The notes: generated from the letters alone by a model not told the origin. A DNA stretch of 64,000 bases from Pandoraea faecigallinarum (GCF_001029105.3 NZ_CP011807.3:4030001-4094000), one strand, 5' to 3'. Shown: positions 27,179 through 36,633, counted from the stretch's first letter. A program made the numbers and translations.

Positions 27179-27676
27179 ATGAAAGACCTGAGTCAGGGAC
27201 AGATCACATCCCCCGCCGACGCCATCGTCGAAATTTCGTCCGATCCGGCACGGCTCGACATCGGCTTCATCCATCACGCCCTGTCGACACAAACGCACTG
27301 GGCACAGGACATTCCACGCAATACCCTCATGCGCGCCATCAGTCACTCGCTGTGCTTCGGCGCGTATGCCACCCAGGTCGAAGGGGGACCGGCACGTCAG
27401 GTAGGTTTCGCCCGCGTGATCACCGATCACGCCACGTTCGCCTACCTGGCGGACGTGTTCGTCGAGCCGTCGATGCGCGGGCTCGGTATCGGCAAGCGGC
27501 TGTGCGAAGACGTGCTTGCCCATCCCGCCCTGCAAGGGCTGCGCCGTTTCCTGCTCGCCACCACCGATGCCACCGGCCTCTACGCGCGGTATGGCTTCGA
27601 GCCGCTCGGCCCCGTCAACAAGATGATGCAGATCCATCGGCCCGACATCTACACCGGCAAACAGGACACCCCATGA
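27179..27676 (+). CDS. GNAT-family N-acetyltransferase
   Basis: A 165-residue GNAT protein with the acetyl-CoA pyrophosphate loop VFVEPSMRGLGIGKRLCEDVL (motif A, R/Q-x-x-G-x-G/A as RGLGIG) and a C-terminal LYARYGFEPLG motif B, the usual tyrosine region. AGAGGAG (about 27163-27169) supports ATG 27179. Its stop overlaps the start of the next acetyltransferase (ATGA), so the two are coupled. Substrate unknown. It may be co-transcribed with argD (121-bp gap) without being part of arginine synthesis. Confidence 0.85.
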   Translation: MKDLSQGQITSPADAIVEISSDPARLDIGFIHHALSTQTHWAQDIPRNTLMRAISHSLCFGAYATQVEGGPARQVGFARVITDHATFAYLADVFVEPSMRGLGIGKRLCEDVLAHPALQGLRRFLLATTDATGLYARYGFEPLGPVNKMMQIHRPDIYTGKQDTP

Positions 27677-28149
27677 ACCGCATGCCCGCCGACATTCATC
27701 TGCGCACCTTCGACGACTCGGACACCGACGCGGTGATCGCACTCTGGCGCGAAGCATTTCCGGAGTACAACCGCACGGACAAGCCGCATCGCGAACCGCG
27801 CCGCTCGATCGCCAACAAGGTCGCCATGCACGACGGTCTGTTCTTCGTCGCAGTGCGCGATCGCAAGGTCGTGGGCACGGTGATGGCCGGCTACGACGGT
27901 CATCGGGGTTGGGTTTATTCGCTCGCGGTAAGCTCGGCATTGCGCCGCCGCGGTGTGGCCAGCGCACTGCTGCGGCATGCAGAGGTGGCGCTGGCCGCGC
28001 GCGGCTGCCTCAAGCTCAATCTGCAAGTGCTCACGCAATCGCGCGGGGCGCTGGCTTTCTACCGCGCGCACGGTTATGCCGCCGATGACGTCGTGTGTCT
28101 CGGCAAGCGCTTGCCGGTCGCGTCGACGGCGGCGGCGGCGGCGCCGTAG
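27673..28149 (+). CDS. GNAT-family N-acetyltransferase (YpeA-like)
   Basis: A 158-residue GNAT protein, second of a coupled pair. Motif A reads YSLAVSSALRRRGVASALLRHAE and motif B LNLQVLTQSRGALAFYRAHGY. The opening IHLRTFDDSDTDAVIALWREAF is close to the YpeA subgroup. The Ala-rich tail (AAAAAP) comes from GCG repeats at 28130-28145. The start overlaps the preceding gene by 4 bp. Substrate unknown; the target could be a small molecule or ribosomal-protein alanine, and neither can be chosen from sequence. Confidence 0.83.
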   Translation: MNRMPADIHLRTFDDSDTDAVIALWREAFPEYNRTDKPHREPRRSIANKVAMHDGLFFVAVRDRKVVGTVMAGYDGHRGWVYSLAVSSALRRRGVASALLRHAEVALAARGCLKLNLQVLTQSRGALAFYRAHGYAADDVVCLGKRLPVASTAAAAAP

Positions 28150-28204
28150 TTGTCGCCCGTGCGGCACGCGAAGCCGCACGTCGCCGGTTCGTCAAAACGG
28201 CAAA

Positions 28205-28231
28205 GGGCGCCGGAAGTTGCCTCCGGCGCCC
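28205..28231. terminator. Shared terminator between acetyltransferase and liv operons
   Basis: 10-bp perfect stem GGGCGCCGGA (28205-28214) with TCCGGCGCCC (28222-28231). On the minus strand it is followed by TTTGCCGTTTT, so it fits best as the end of the liv operon. Confidence 0.6.
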
Positions 28232-28306
28232 CCTGCCTGACGCTCTCCACCTCAACGCGCGATGGATCGGCGGACTTGCGTACGCCGGCCCTCGCCGCTC
28301 CCGGGC

Positions 28307-29020
28307 TCACTCCCCAAGATACGCGGCACGCACCTTCGGATCGTCGAGCATGTCTTTCGCATCGCCCGTCATGGTGACCAGCCCGCTGTCCATCACATAG
28401 CCACGGTGCGCGGCTTGCAGCGCCAGACGTGCGTTCTGCTCCACGAGCAGCACCGTCACCCCCTCTGCCGAGACGGTGCGCACCACTTCGAAAATCTTCT
28501 CGACCATGATCGGCGAGAGACCCATCGACGGCTCGTCGAGCAACAACAGCTTGGGCTGGCTCATCAGCGCACGCGCCATCGCAAGCATCTGCTGTTCGCC
28601 ACCCGAGAGCGTGCCCGCGAGTTGATCCCTGCGCTCCTTCAGACGCGGAAAGATACCGAACATCTTGTCGACGTCCTGCTTGATGCCCGCGTTGTCGTTG
28701 CGCAGATACGCCCCCATCTGCATGTTCTCGAGAATGGTCATGCGCGTGAAGATGCCGCGGCCTTCCGGCACCATCGCCAGCCCCTGCTTGAGCAGATCGA
28801 ACGCCTTCACACCGCGGATCGACTTGCCCAGATACTCGATGTCGCCCTCGGCCCACGGCAACAGGCCCGTGATGGCCTTCATGGTGGTCGTTTTGCCTGC
28901 ACCGTTCGCACCGATGAGCGTCACCAGCTCACCCGGCTGAATGTTCAGGTCGATACCCTTGACCGCCTTGATCCCGCCGTAAGCGACTTTCAGGCCCTTG
29001 ATCGTCAACATTGCGCTCAT
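28307..29020 (-). CDS. livF: Branched-chain amino-acid ABC transporter ATPase
   Basis: A 237-residue ABC ATPase with Walker A GANGAGKTT, signature LSGGEQQMLAMARAL and Walker B LLLLDEPSMGLSP. It lacks the C-terminal extension of LivG, as expected for LivF. Its ATG overlaps the livG stop by one base (TGATG). It powers uptake of leucine, isoleucine, valine or a related ligand together with livG, livM and livH, all upstream on the same strand. Confidence 0.93.
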   Translation of the reverse strand: MSAMLTIKGLKVAYGGIKAVKGIDLNIQPGELVTLIGANGAGKTTTMKAITGLLPWAEGDIEYLGKSIRGVKAFDLLKQGLAMVPEGRGIFTRMTILENMQMGAYLRNDNAGIKQDVDKMFGIFPRLKERRDQLAGTLSGGEQQMLAMARALMSQPKLLLLDEPSMGLSPIMVEKIFEVVRTVSAEGVTVLLVEQNARLALQAAHRGYVMDSGLVTMTGDAKDMLDDPKVRAAYLGE

Positions 29021-29793
29021 CAATGGCCTCCCGAACCCAGATACGCTTCAATCACCGCCGGATTCTTCTGGACGTCCTGCGGCAAACCTTCGGCAATCAC
29101 CTTGCCGTAATCGAGCACCGTCATGCGGTTGCACAACCCCATCACCAGCTTCACGTCGTGCTCGATGAGCAGAATCGTGCGGCCGTCGCTGCGGATCTTG
29201 TCGAGCAGACCGCGCAGTTCGACCTTCTCCGTGGCGTTCATGCCGGCGGCCGGTTCGTCCAATGCGAGCAGCTTCGGGTCGGTGGCGAGGGCACGGGCAA
29301 TCTCCAGACGCCGCTGGTGCCCGTACGAGAGGTTCGCCGCCGTGTAGTTGGCGTACTTCGCCACGCCCACGTACTCCAGCAACTCCATCGCGCGGTCACG
29401 GATGGCGCGCTCTTCGGCCTTCGCGCCGGGGTGGCGCACAATCGCGCCGATCACCCCCATCTTCGTACGCACGTGACGCCCCACCATCACGTTTTCGATG
29501 ACGGTCATGCCGCCAAACAGACGAATGTTCTGAAAGGTGCGCGCAATGCCGGCCTTCGCCACTTCATGCACGGCGGTCGGCTTGTAGGCCGCGCCGTCGA
29601 GCCTGAATTCGCCGGAGTCCGGTGTGTAAAGGCCGGTAATCACGTTGAAGAACGTGGTCTTGCCCGCACCGTTCGGGCCGATCAGCCCGTAAATCTGCCC
29701 CGGCTCGATCTCCAGGCCCACATCGGTGAGGGCTTGCAGACCGCCGAAGCGCTTGTTCACGCCCTTGACGGACAGAAGAATTTGTTCGCTCAT
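29020..29793 (-). CDS. livG: Branched-chain amino-acid ABC transporter ATPase
   Basis: A 257-residue ABC ATPase with Walker A GPNGAGKTT, signature LSYGHQRRLEIARAL and Walker B LLALDEPAAGMN, with the longer helical region (VRTKMGVIGAIVRHPGAKAEE) and C-terminal LPQDVQKNPAVIEAYLG that identify LivG. It lies 21 bp downstream of livM and overlaps livF by one base. It hydrolyses ATP to drive the LivH/LivM permease pair. Confidence 0.94.
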   Translation of the reverse strand: MSEQILLSVKGVNKRFGGLQALTDVGLEIEPGQIYGLIGPNGAGKTTFFNVITGLYTPDSGEFRLDGAAYKPTAVHEVAKAGIARTFQNIRLFGGMTVIENVMVGRHVRTKMGVIGAIVRHPGAKAEERAIRDRAMELLEYVGVAKYANYTAANLSYGHQRRLEIARALATDPKLLALDEPAAGMNATEKVELRGLLDKIRSDGRTILLIEHDVKLVMGLCNRMTVLDYGKVIAEGLPQDVQKNPAVIEAYLGSGGH

Positions 29794-29814
29794 ATTCAGG
29801 TCATCTCCCTCGGC

Positions 29815-30948
29815 TTACAGAGTCCGCTCTTCCGGACGCGGCGACGGCCACAGGCCGGCCGGACGGTACAGCATGATGAGAATCATGGCCAGACCGTACA
29901 GCAATTGCCGGATCACTTCGGGATCGACGATGACGGTGCCGAACAACTTCATCTGCAACGGGCCCATGGTCGAGCGCAGGATCTCGGGGAACGCCGAGAG
30001 CAGCACACCGCCCAGAATCACGCCCGGAATGTGGCCCATGCCGCCGAGCACCACCATCGAGAGCACGACGATCGACTCCCAGAAAGTGAACGACTCTGGC
30101 GAGACAAAGCCCTGGAACGCGGAGAACATGCCACCTGCCACACCACCGAACGACGCGCCCATGGCGAACGCGAGCAGCTTGATGTTGCGCGTGTTGATGC
30201 CCATCGCCTTGGCGGCGATTTCGTCTTCACGAATGGCAACCCATGCGCGCCCGATGCGCGAGTGCTGCAAGCGTACGCAGACGAACGCAATGAGCAACGC
30301 GAGGAACACGAACAGGTAGTAATACATGTACACCGAGCTGACCTTGAACCCGAAGAATTCGTGGGCCTTCGAAAAATCGAAGCCGAACAGGGAGGCTGGC
30401 TGGATGCCGGTGATCCCCTTCGGGCCGTTCGTGATATTGACCGGCCGATCGAGGTTGTTCATGAAGATGCGGATGATCTCGCCGAAGCCGAGCGTCACGA
30501 TGGCCAGATAATCGCCGCGCAAGCGCAGCGTGGGCGCCCCGAGCAGGATGCCGAAGATCGCCGCGATCGCCGCACCGATCGGAATCGTGAACCAAACCGG
30601 CACGTGCAGCCCGGCGGGGAACAGATGCCCGATCCACTCGAACTGGGTCGTGAGATGCGGTGAACTGAGGAAAGCGGTGACGTACGCACCCACGGCATAG
30701 AACGCGATGTAACCCAGATCGAGCAGACCGGCGAAGCCCACCACGATGTTCAGGCCCAGCGCGAGCATGATATAGAGCAGCGCGAAATCCAGCACGCGCA
30801 CCCAGTAGTTGCCCCCGGCATAGCCGACGAGCACGGGCGCGATGATAGCCGCGATGAGGAAGAACGCGAGACCGCGATACGCCTTGCGGGTCGCGGCGGC
30901 CGCGGAGATTTGCGTAGCGCCGTTGGCGGCAGGTACGGGTTGATTCAT
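29815..30948 (-). CDS. livM: Branched-chain amino-acid ABC transporter permease
   Basis: A 377-residue permease with about ten membrane spans. It carries the LivM signatures GLNIVVGFAGLLDLGYIAFYAVGAY and the coupling helix region RIGRAWVAIREDEIAAKAMGIN. An Ala-rich cytoplasmic N-terminus (about 25 residues) precedes the first span. It follows livH by 18 bp and precedes livG by 21 bp in a single transcript. Confidence 0.94.
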   Translation of the reverse strand: MNQPVPAANGATQISAAAATRKAYRGLAFFLIAAIIAPVLVGYAGGNYWVRVLDFALLYIMLALGLNIVVGFAGLLDLGYIAFYAVGAYVTAFLSSPHLTTQFEWIGHLFPAGLHVPVWFTIPIGAAIAAIFGILLGAPTLRLRGDYLAIVTLGFGEIIRIFMNNLDRPVNITNGPKGITGIQPASLFGFDFSKAHEFFGFKVSSVYMYYYLFVFLALLIAFVCVRLQHSRIGRAWVAIREDEIAAKAMGINTRNIKLLAFAMGASFGGVAGGMFSAFQGFVSPESFTFWESIVVLSMVVLGGMGHIPGVILGGVLLSAFPEILRSTMGPLQMKLFGTVIVDPEVIRQLLYGLAMILIMLYRPAGLWPSPRPEERTL

Positions 30949-30966
30949 GATGTCGATCCTCCCGTT

Positions 30967-31917
30967 TTACGCACGATCGGCCACGCGCTCGCCAAGCAGA
31001 CCGCTCGGACGGAACACCAGCACGACGATCAGCACGACGAAAGCGAATACGTCCTGATAGTTACTGCCGAACACGCCACCGGTCAGATCGCCGATGTACC
31101 CCGCGCCCAGCGCTTCGATAAGGCCCAGCAGCACGCCGCCGACCATGGCCCCTTGCAGGTTGCCGATACCGCCAAGCACGGCGGCGGTGAACGCCTTCAT
31201 GCCGGGGATGAAACCCATGTAGAAGTGCGCGTTACCGTAGTTCGAGGCCATCATCACACCGGCGAGCGCGGCGAGGCCGCCGCCAAGGGCGAAGGTTGCG
31301 GAGATCACGAAGTTCGGGTTCACACCCATGAGACCGGCGACGTTGCGGTTTTCCGCCGTCGCCCGCATGGCGCGCCCCAGCTTGGTGCGGTTCACGAGTT
31401 GTGTCAGGCCGAACATGACCAGGAAGGCCACGACCACGATCACGATACCCGTGCCGTTGGTGACCGCGCCCGGATGGTCCCCGCGCGGCGGGATGACGTT
31501 CATCGCGTCGGTGGGCAACAGTTGCGGGAACGAGAGAGGGTTACGCGACCAGATCAGCATGGCGATCGTTTGCAGGAGCAGCGAGACGCCGATGGCCGTA
31601 ATCAACGGCGCGAGCCGTGGTGCGTTACGCAGCGGCCGGTAGGCCACGCGCTCGATCACGAAGTTGGCGATCGCACACACGGGCATACACACGAGCGTGG
31701 CAATGGCCAGCATGAGCGCCGGGTTCATGTCCGGCGCGACTTTCAGAAGCAGATTGATGGTGGACAGCGCGACCATCGCGCCGATCATCATCACGTCGGC
31801 GTGGGCGAAGTTGATGATGCCCAGAATGCCGTAGACCATCGTATAGCCCAGTGCAATGATCGCGTAGACGCTGCCAAGCACGAGGCCGTTCAAGATTTGT
31901 TGGATAAAAATATCCAT
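30967..31917 (-). CDS. livH: Branched-chain amino-acid ABC transporter permease
   Basis: A 316-residue permease with eight or nine spans. Family motifs are VLGSVYAIIALGYTMVYGILGIINFAHAD near the N-terminus and GRAMRATAENRNVAGLMGVN as coupling helix. The segment NPLSFPQLLPTDAMNVIPPRG lies in a periplasmic loop. It is the first permease after the binding protein, from which it is separated by 210 bp containing two perfect hairpins that may limit read-through. Confidence 0.94.
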   Translation of the reverse strand: MDIFIQQILNGLVLGSVYAIIALGYTMVYGILGIINFAHADVMMIGAMVALSTINLLLKVAPDMNPALMLAIATLVCMPVCAIANFVIERVAYRPLRNAPRLAPLITAIGVSLLLQTIAMLIWSRNPLSFPQLLPTDAMNVIPPRGDHPGAVTNGTGIVIVVVAFLVMFGLTQLVNRTKLGRAMRATAENRNVAGLMGVNPNFVISATFALGGGLAALAGVMMASNYGNAHFYMGFIPGMKAFTAAVLGGIGNLQGAMVGGVLLGLIEALGAGYIGDLTGGVFGSNYQDVFAFVVLIVVLVFRPSGLLGERVADRA

Positions 31918-32028
31918 GAAGCAAACTCCTTGTCCCGGAAACGGGCTCTCGACACGCTAGCCAGATAGGCGCGCGAGGGGGTCGAGAGAACTGCGGGTTA
32001 TGAGGCGTAATCCTGTGTCAGGAGGAGG

Positions 32029-32104
32029 GCCGTGCCCGTCATGCAGGCACGGCGTCTTTCCGCAGATATCGAGACGGCACCGTACGGGTAGGCAACGGTG
32101 CCGT
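32029..32104. other. Two tandem hairpins between the binding protein and livH
   Basis: GCCGTGCC (32029-32036) pairs with GGCACGGC (32046-32053), and ACGGCACCGT (32074-32083) with ACGGTGCCGT (32095-32104), both perfect. Neither has a T-run on the minus strand. They look like RNA-stabilising or partial-termination hairpins that would raise binding-protein output above the permeases. Confidence 0.65.
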
Positions 32105-32127
32105 TTCATGGCGCGAGCGCCCGGGAG

Positions 32128-33336
32128 TTACATCTTCACCACGTCGAGCACGCTCTTCTTCTTGTCCTTGTAGTTGTAGAGCGTAATCACCGGCTCCTTC
32201 ATGTCGCCCTTGCTGTCGAAGGCGATGTGACCGATCACACCCTTGTAATCGGTCGCCGGCATGGCGGCCAGGATCTTGGCCGGATCGGCCGAGTTGGCGC
32301 GCTTCATGGCGTCGATGATCACGTTGACGGCGTCATACGTGAAGGGGGCGTAGATCTGGATCGGCTGGTTGTAACGGGCTTCGTAGCGCTTCGAGAAGTC
32401 GCCGCCGCCTTCCATCTTCGACAGCGCCATGCCCGCTTCCGAGCAGACGATGTTGTCGATGGCGTCGCCGGCGAGTTCGGCCACCTTGTCGGTACACACG
32501 CCGTCACCGGCCAGCACCTTGGCGCCAATACCCAGTTCCTTCGACTGCTTGGCGAACGGGCCACCGGTCGCGTCCATGCCGCCGTACATGATGATGTCCG
32601 GCTTCTCACCCTTGATCTTGGTCAGAATGGCGCGGAAGTCCGTCGCCTTGTCGTTGGTCGCGTCGTGCGAGAGCACCTTCAGGCCATTGGCCTTGGCGGT
32701 CTTCTCGAACTCGTCGGCCAGGCCCTTGCCGTACGCCGTCGCGTCGTCGACGATGGCCACCGATTTGGCATTGAGCGACTTGGTCGCGTAGTTGGCCAGC
32801 GCGGGACCCTGCTGCGCATCGGTCGCGACCACACGATAGGTCGTCTTGAAGCCCTGTTGGGTGTAGGCCGGATTGGTGGCCGACGGCGAGATCTGCACAA
32901 TGCCCGCATCGCTATAGATCTTCGATGCCGGAATCGTCGTGCCCGAGTTCAGGTGACCCACCACGGCGACGACCTTCTCGTCGACGAGCTTCTGGGCAAC
33001 CTGCGTTGCGGTCTTCGGATCGGCGGCGTCATCTTCGGCCACCAGTTCCAGCTTCACCGGCTTGCCGTCGATCGTCAGACCGGCCTTGTTGGCTTCTTCG
33101 ATGGCGAGGCGTGCACCGTTTTCGTTATCTTTGCCCAAGTGAGCAATTTGGCCCGTCAGCGGTGCAACGTGACCAATCCTAATGACAACCGCATCGCCGC
33201 CCCCGCTGGCGGCAGTCGTCGCGGCAGGTGCAGAAGCCGCACCCGAGTCGGCCTGCTTTTCTTCTTTCTGGCCGCATGCCGCCAACAGCGTGACTGCGGC
33301 GACTACGGGCAGTACCTTCGCGAACTTGAGTTGCAT
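32128..33336 (-). CDS. Branched-chain amino-acid ABC transporter, substrate-binding lipoprotein (LivJ/LivK)
   Basis: A 402-residue type-I periplasmic binding protein. A lipoprotein signal with lipobox LLAAC ends at about residue 18, then comes an Ala/Thr/Ser linker of about 30 residues, then the domain opening IRIGHVAPLTGQIAHLGKDNENGARLA. Motifs VVGHLNSGTTIPASKIY and AAGYQ-like cleft residues are seen. CAGGAGATAATC before ATG 33336 fits. Lipid anchoring is less usual for LivJ, which is normally soluble, but common in betaproteobacteria. First gene of the liv transcript. Confidence 0.9.
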   Translation of the reverse strand: MQLKFAKVLPVVAAVTLLAACGQKEEKQADSGAASAPAATTAASGGGDAVVIRIGHVAPLTGQIAHLGKDNENGARLAIEEANKAGLTIDGKPVKLELVAEDDAADPKTATQVAQKLVDEKVVAVVGHLNSGTTIPASKIYSDAGIVQISPSATNPAYTQQGFKTTYRVVATDAQQGPALANYATKSLNAKSVAIVDDATAYGKGLADEFEKTAKANGLKVLSHDATNDKATDFRAILTKIKGEKPDIIMYGGMDATGGPFAKQSKELGIGAKVLAGDGVCTDKVAELAGDAIDNIVCSEAGMALSKMEGGGDFSKRYEARYNQPIQIYAPFTYDAVNVIIDAMKRANSADPAKILAAMPATDYKGVIGHIAFDSKGDMKEPVITLYNYKDKKKSVLDVVKM

Positions 33337-33576
33337 GTGATTATCTCCTGATTGTCGGCGATTAAATAACGCCAATAACGCCAAATCGATGTTTCGTATG
33401 CGAAACGCGCGCATTGTAACTCCATTCTTTGCGGCTGCGACGCCCGCAGCCACAGGGTTTTCCATAATGGAGGCCTAAGGTTTTATACCGACTTGTGCAA
33501 CCCTGTTTTTTCAAAAGCGCAACCCCGGATTTGTGAATGGTTTTACGCACCCGCTTGCTGCTGCGCGGGCGGCTTC

Positions 33577-33597
33577 ATGGTGCAACCGATGCACCAT
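33577..33597. promoter_or_regulatory. 21-bp operator-like palindrome upstream of liv
   Basis: ATGGTGCA (33577-33584) and TGCACCAT (33590-33597) are perfect inverted repeats around a 5-bp centre, about 240 bp upstream of the binding-protein start. The half-sites resemble NtrC half-sites but face the other way, so the regulator is not assigned. Confidence 0.5.
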
Positions 33598-34004
33598 TGA
33601 TGGGCCTCGGTGCCATACCAAATTAGTAAGCAATTAGCATGCCCATTGTATTTTGAGCGTTTGCTCTAATTAAGCAGGCATATAAATAATTAAATTCCGG
33701 AAAACCAGACGGCCATTTCCTTTCTTAATTCCATATTCGTTGAATTGGGAATACCGTCATTCGGTTTTGGCTGACAAGACGTTAAAACCGCCGAAATCGG
33801 ACACGCGGAAAAGTTGCGAATTATCGATCGTCAATGCGAAAAAGCCGCAAGGGTCTTTGAGGGACACGAAGCGAGCCTTTTTCCCGCAGACAGCGCGCAT
33901 GCATCAGGTTGCCTGATGAAATCTGACGACGTGATTCCGCGCGGGGTCCGGTAAGGCGCGACAGCAGGAGAGATGTGCCGCGAACGCGGAACGGGAGGAG
34001 GCAT

Positions 34005-34039
34005 AAAAAAACCGGGGCCGTCGATGACGGTACCCCGGT
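34005..34039 (-). terminator. Rho-independent terminator after ispH
   Basis: Read on the minus strand, ACCGGGG (34039-34033) pairs with CCCCGGT (34017-34011) around a 15-nt loop and is followed by seven T. It ends the fkpB-ispH transcript. Confidence 0.8.
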
Positions 34040-34090
34040 CGGTCGGCCGCGCGGCGTGACTGCCGGCCGGTGTCCTGCGGATGCGCGGAC

Positions 34091-35065
34091 TTATCCTGCC
34101 GTGACTGGCGTAAGGCCCTTGGGCAGCGGAAACGCGATGTTCTCTTCCACGCCATCGAGCACCTTGACCTGGTTGACCCCCAATTCGCGCAGACGCGAGA
34201 CGATCGACTGCGCCAGCACCTCGGGCGCGGACGCGCCGGCCGTCACGCCGATGCGACGCTTGCCGTCGAACCACGCCGGCTTGAGTTGATCCGGCGAGTC
34301 CACCATATAGGCGGGCACACCCATCTTTTCCGCGACTTCACGCAAACGGTTCGAGTTCGAACTGTTGGGGCTGCCGACCACCACCACCACATCGCACTGC
34401 GGCGCCATGAACTTCACGGCATCCTGACGGTTCTGCGTGGCGTAGCAGATGTCCTGCTTCTTCGGCTCCGTGATTTCGGGGAAACGCTTCTTGAGCGCGT
34501 TGATGACTTCGGCGGCGTCGTCGACGGACAGCGTCGTCTGCGTCACGTAGGCGAGCTTGCTTTCGTCCGCCACTTGTAGCGCCAGCACATCTTCGATCGT
34601 CTCGACGAGGAACATGCCCTCGCCCGATTGCCCCATCGTGCCTTCGACTTCCGGGTGCCCCTTGTGGCCGATCATGATGATCTCCAGGCCCTGGCCGCGC
34701 ATTTTCGCGACCTCCACGTGAACCTTGGTCACGAGCGGACACGTGGCGTCGAAAATGCGCAGTCCGCGCGATTCGGCTTCGGCACGCACGGCTTGCGACA
34801 CGCCGTGGGCGCTGAAAATCAGCGTGTTGCCCGGGGGCACGTCCGACAGTTCCTCGATGAAAATCGCGCCCTTCTTGCGCAGATTCTCGACGACATACAC
34901 GTTGTGCACGATTTCGTGACGCACATAAATCGGCGCACCGTACATCGCAAGGGCGCGCTCGACGATCTCGATCGCGCGGTCGACACCCGCGCAAAAGCCG
35001 CGCGGCTGAGCCAACAGGATTTCCGCATCCGACAGCATCGGTGCTACGTCTTGGGTGGCGCTCAT
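34091..35065 (-). CDS. ispH: 4-hydroxy-3-methylbut-2-enyl diphosphate reductase
   Basis: A 324-residue [4Fe-4S] enzyme of the MEP isoprenoid pathway, reducing HMBPP to IPP and DMAPP. The three cluster cysteines lie in PRGFCAG, DATCPLV and [10 protein letters not shown]. Substrate residues are in HEIVHN, SAHGVS and GSPNSSNS. Full length for the family. It follows fkpB by 8 bp, a conserved proteobacterial pair, and is terminated by a strong hairpin. Confidence 0.96.
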   Translation of the reverse strand: MSATQDVAPMLSDAEILLAQPRGFCAGVDRAIEIVERALAMYGAPIYVRHEIVHNVYVVENLRKKGAIFIEELSDVPPGNTLIFSAHGVSQAVRAEAESRGLRIFDATCPLVTKVHVEVAKMRGQGLEIIMIGHKGHPEVEGTMGQSGEGMFLVETIEDVLALQVADESKLAYVTQTTLSVDDAAEVINALKKRFPEITEPKKQDICYATQNRQDAVKFMAPQCDVVVVVGSPNSSNSNRLREVAEKMGVPAYMVDSPDQLKPAWFDGKRRIGVTAGASAPEVLAQSIVSRLRELGVNQVKVLDGVEENIAFPLPKGLTPVTAG

Positions 35066-35073
35066 TTCGATTC

Positions 35074-35529
35074 CTACAGAATGCCGATAATCTGGACTTC
35101 GAACACGATCGGCTGGCCCGCCAGCGGGTGATTGAAGTCGAACAATGCCCAGCCGTCGCCCAGTTCGCGCAGGATGCCCGCATAGCGGCCACCGCTCGGC
35201 GCGTTGAACTCGACGAGATCGCCAACGCTATATTCTTCGCCGAAGTTGCTGTTCTCCTGCAACGTCTTCATCGAGACGCGTTGCAGCAGATCCGGATTGC
35301 GCGGGCCGAATGCCTGCTCCGGTGCCAGCTCGGTGCGGCGACGTTCCCCCACGGCCATGCCCAGCATTGCGTGTTCCAGCGTGGGCGCCATCTGGCCACC
35401 GCCCAGCTGCAGCGTCGCAGGCGTGCCTTCGAAAGTGTTGACAATATCCGCGCCGTCGGGCGCGCCGATCCGGTAGTGCAGCGTCAGATAGGAATTGTCT
35501 TGAACCACGGGGGTTGCAACAGAACTCAT
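35074..35529 (-). CDS. fkpB: FKBP-type peptidyl-prolyl cis-trans isomerase, SlpA type
   Basis: A 151-residue cytosolic FKBP with an inserted chaperone flap. The core begins [10 protein letters not shown] and the [25 protein letters not shown] segment is typical of SlpA/FkpB. The [18 protein letters not shown] ending is the conserved SlpA signature. It catalyses proline isomerisation and assists folding. It sits directly upstream of ispH, as in many Gram-negative bacteria. Confidence 0.93.
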   Translation of the reverse strand: MSSVATPVVQDNSYLTLHYRIGAPDGADIVNTFEGTPATLQLGGGQMAPTLEHAMLGMAVGERRRTELAPEQAFGPRNPDLLQRVSMKTLQENSNFGEEYSVGDLVEFNAPSGGRYAGILRELGDGWALFDFNHPLAGQPIVFEVQIIGIL

Positions 35530-35742
35530 GGGGGTCTCACAGCAAGGTCAAGCTATTATTGTAAGCGACGACGCGTTGCGCGTCCGGCTCCCCATCGAAA
35601 GCAGCCCCGAATTTTCCCCTCGACGGCTCTTCTTCCGTGGCTTCCCGTTGTCTCTTGCTGTCCCCCGGGTGCTCCCCCCGGGGTTTCTCTATTAGTGACA
35701 CCCGCGATCATGCGCGCAACCGTGTCCGCCTCCGGAGTCGTC

Positions 35743-36417
35743 ATGTCCATCGCTCATTGGCCACCGGCCGAGCGCCCCCGCGAAAAAATGCTTGCCCACG
35801 GGCCCGGCGCCCTGTCGGATGCCGAGTTGCTCGCCATCCTGTTGCGAACCGGCTCGCACGGACGCAACGCCGTCGAACTCGGCCGCGAACTCCTGACCCA
35901 CACCGGGTCCCTCGCCCGCCTGCTCGCCACCCCGTTCGAGACCTTGCGTCAATTCCCGGGGCTGGGGCAGGTCAAGGCCCTTCAGTTTCAGGCATCGCTG
36001 GAAATGGCGCGGCGCATGCTGCGTGAAGGCTTGCAATCGGGTTGCATGCTCGACTCGCCGGCCCGGGTTCGCGACTATCTTCGCCTCACGTTGCAGGACA
36101 TGTCGCGCGAGCGCTTCGTCTGCCTGTTTCTCGATGCGGCGCACCGGCTCATCGGCACGCGGATCATGTTCGAGGGAACGCTCACCCAGACGTGCGCATA
36201 CCCGAGGGAAATCGTCCGGGCTGCGCTCGACGTTCATGCAGCCGCCGTCATCGTCGCTCACAATCACCCCTCGGGGATCCCGGTGCCCAGCACGGCAGAC
36301 CTGACGCTGACCCGCCAGTTGGGCGACGGGCTGGCGTTGCTGGACATTCGCCTGCTCGATCACTTCATTGTGGCCGGGGACACCATCCGCTCGCTCGCCG
36401 AGAGCGGCGAAATGTGA
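35743..36417 (+). CDS. radC: RadC-family JAB-domain protein
   Basis: A 224-residue RadC protein. The N-terminal helix-hairpin-helix-like region is LSDAELLAILLRTGSHGRNAVELGRELL, and the C-terminal JAB/MPN domain has the metal motif HNHPSG (173-178) with Ser and Asp ligands after it (HNHPSGIPVPSTAD). The historical repair role is doubtful, and the family's biochemical activity remains unclear. ATG 35743 with CCGGAG (35732-35737) is chosen over ATG 35710. It precedes rpmB-rpmG by 275 bp, a conserved neighbourhood. Confidence 0.9.
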   Translation: MSIAHWPPAERPREKMLAHGPGALSDAELLAILLRTGSHGRNAVELGRELLTHTGSLARLLATPFETLRQFPGLGQVKALQFQASLEMARRMLREGLQSGCMLDSPARVRDYLRLTLQDMSRERFVCLFLDAAHRLIGTRIMFEGTLTQTCAYPREIVRAALDVHAAAVIVAHNHPSGIPVPSTADLTLTRQLGDGLALLDIRLLDHFIVAGDTIRSLAESGEM

Positions 36418-36603
36418 CGGAGAGGGGATAGGGCGCACGCCACCGCACGCGGCGCCGCCGAATGTGACATCGAACAACACCGTGCACAGAAATTTGGCAG
36501 CCGGTTCGCATTCGAGCGCCGTTTACGCTATGATCCGTCCCTTCCCCGAATCTCCGACAGACGTGTTCCGCCAGGGACTTACGTCCTACATCGACTAAAG
36601 CGA

Positions 36604-36633
36604 TTGATTTGTCTGGGATTTTTGTGGTATTAT
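36604..36633 (+). promoter_or_regulatory. Promoter of rpmB-rpmG
   Basis: TTGATT (36604-36609), 18-bp spacer, TATTAT (36628-36633), in a T-rich stretch 60 bp upstream of rpmB. Confidence 0.65.

Larger units (their letters stand above)
33337..34090. other. Gene-free AT-rich gap upstream of the liv operon
   Basis: 754 bp between the liv binding-protein start and the ispH 3' end, markedly AT-rich from 33600 to 33830. It should hold the liv promoter. It contains the perfect palindrome ATGGTGCA-n5-TGCACCAT (33577-33597) and the ispH terminator (34005-34039). I see no supported gene. Confidence 0.6.

Noticed and set aside
29011..30663. 550-codon open frame antisense to livG and livM
   Set aside because: Low-complexity His/Arg/Asp composition typical of a shadow frame.
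33577..33597. NtrC site upstream of the liv operon
   Set aside because: The half-sites are present but in the reverse arrangement to the NtrC consensus, so I report only an unassigned palindrome.
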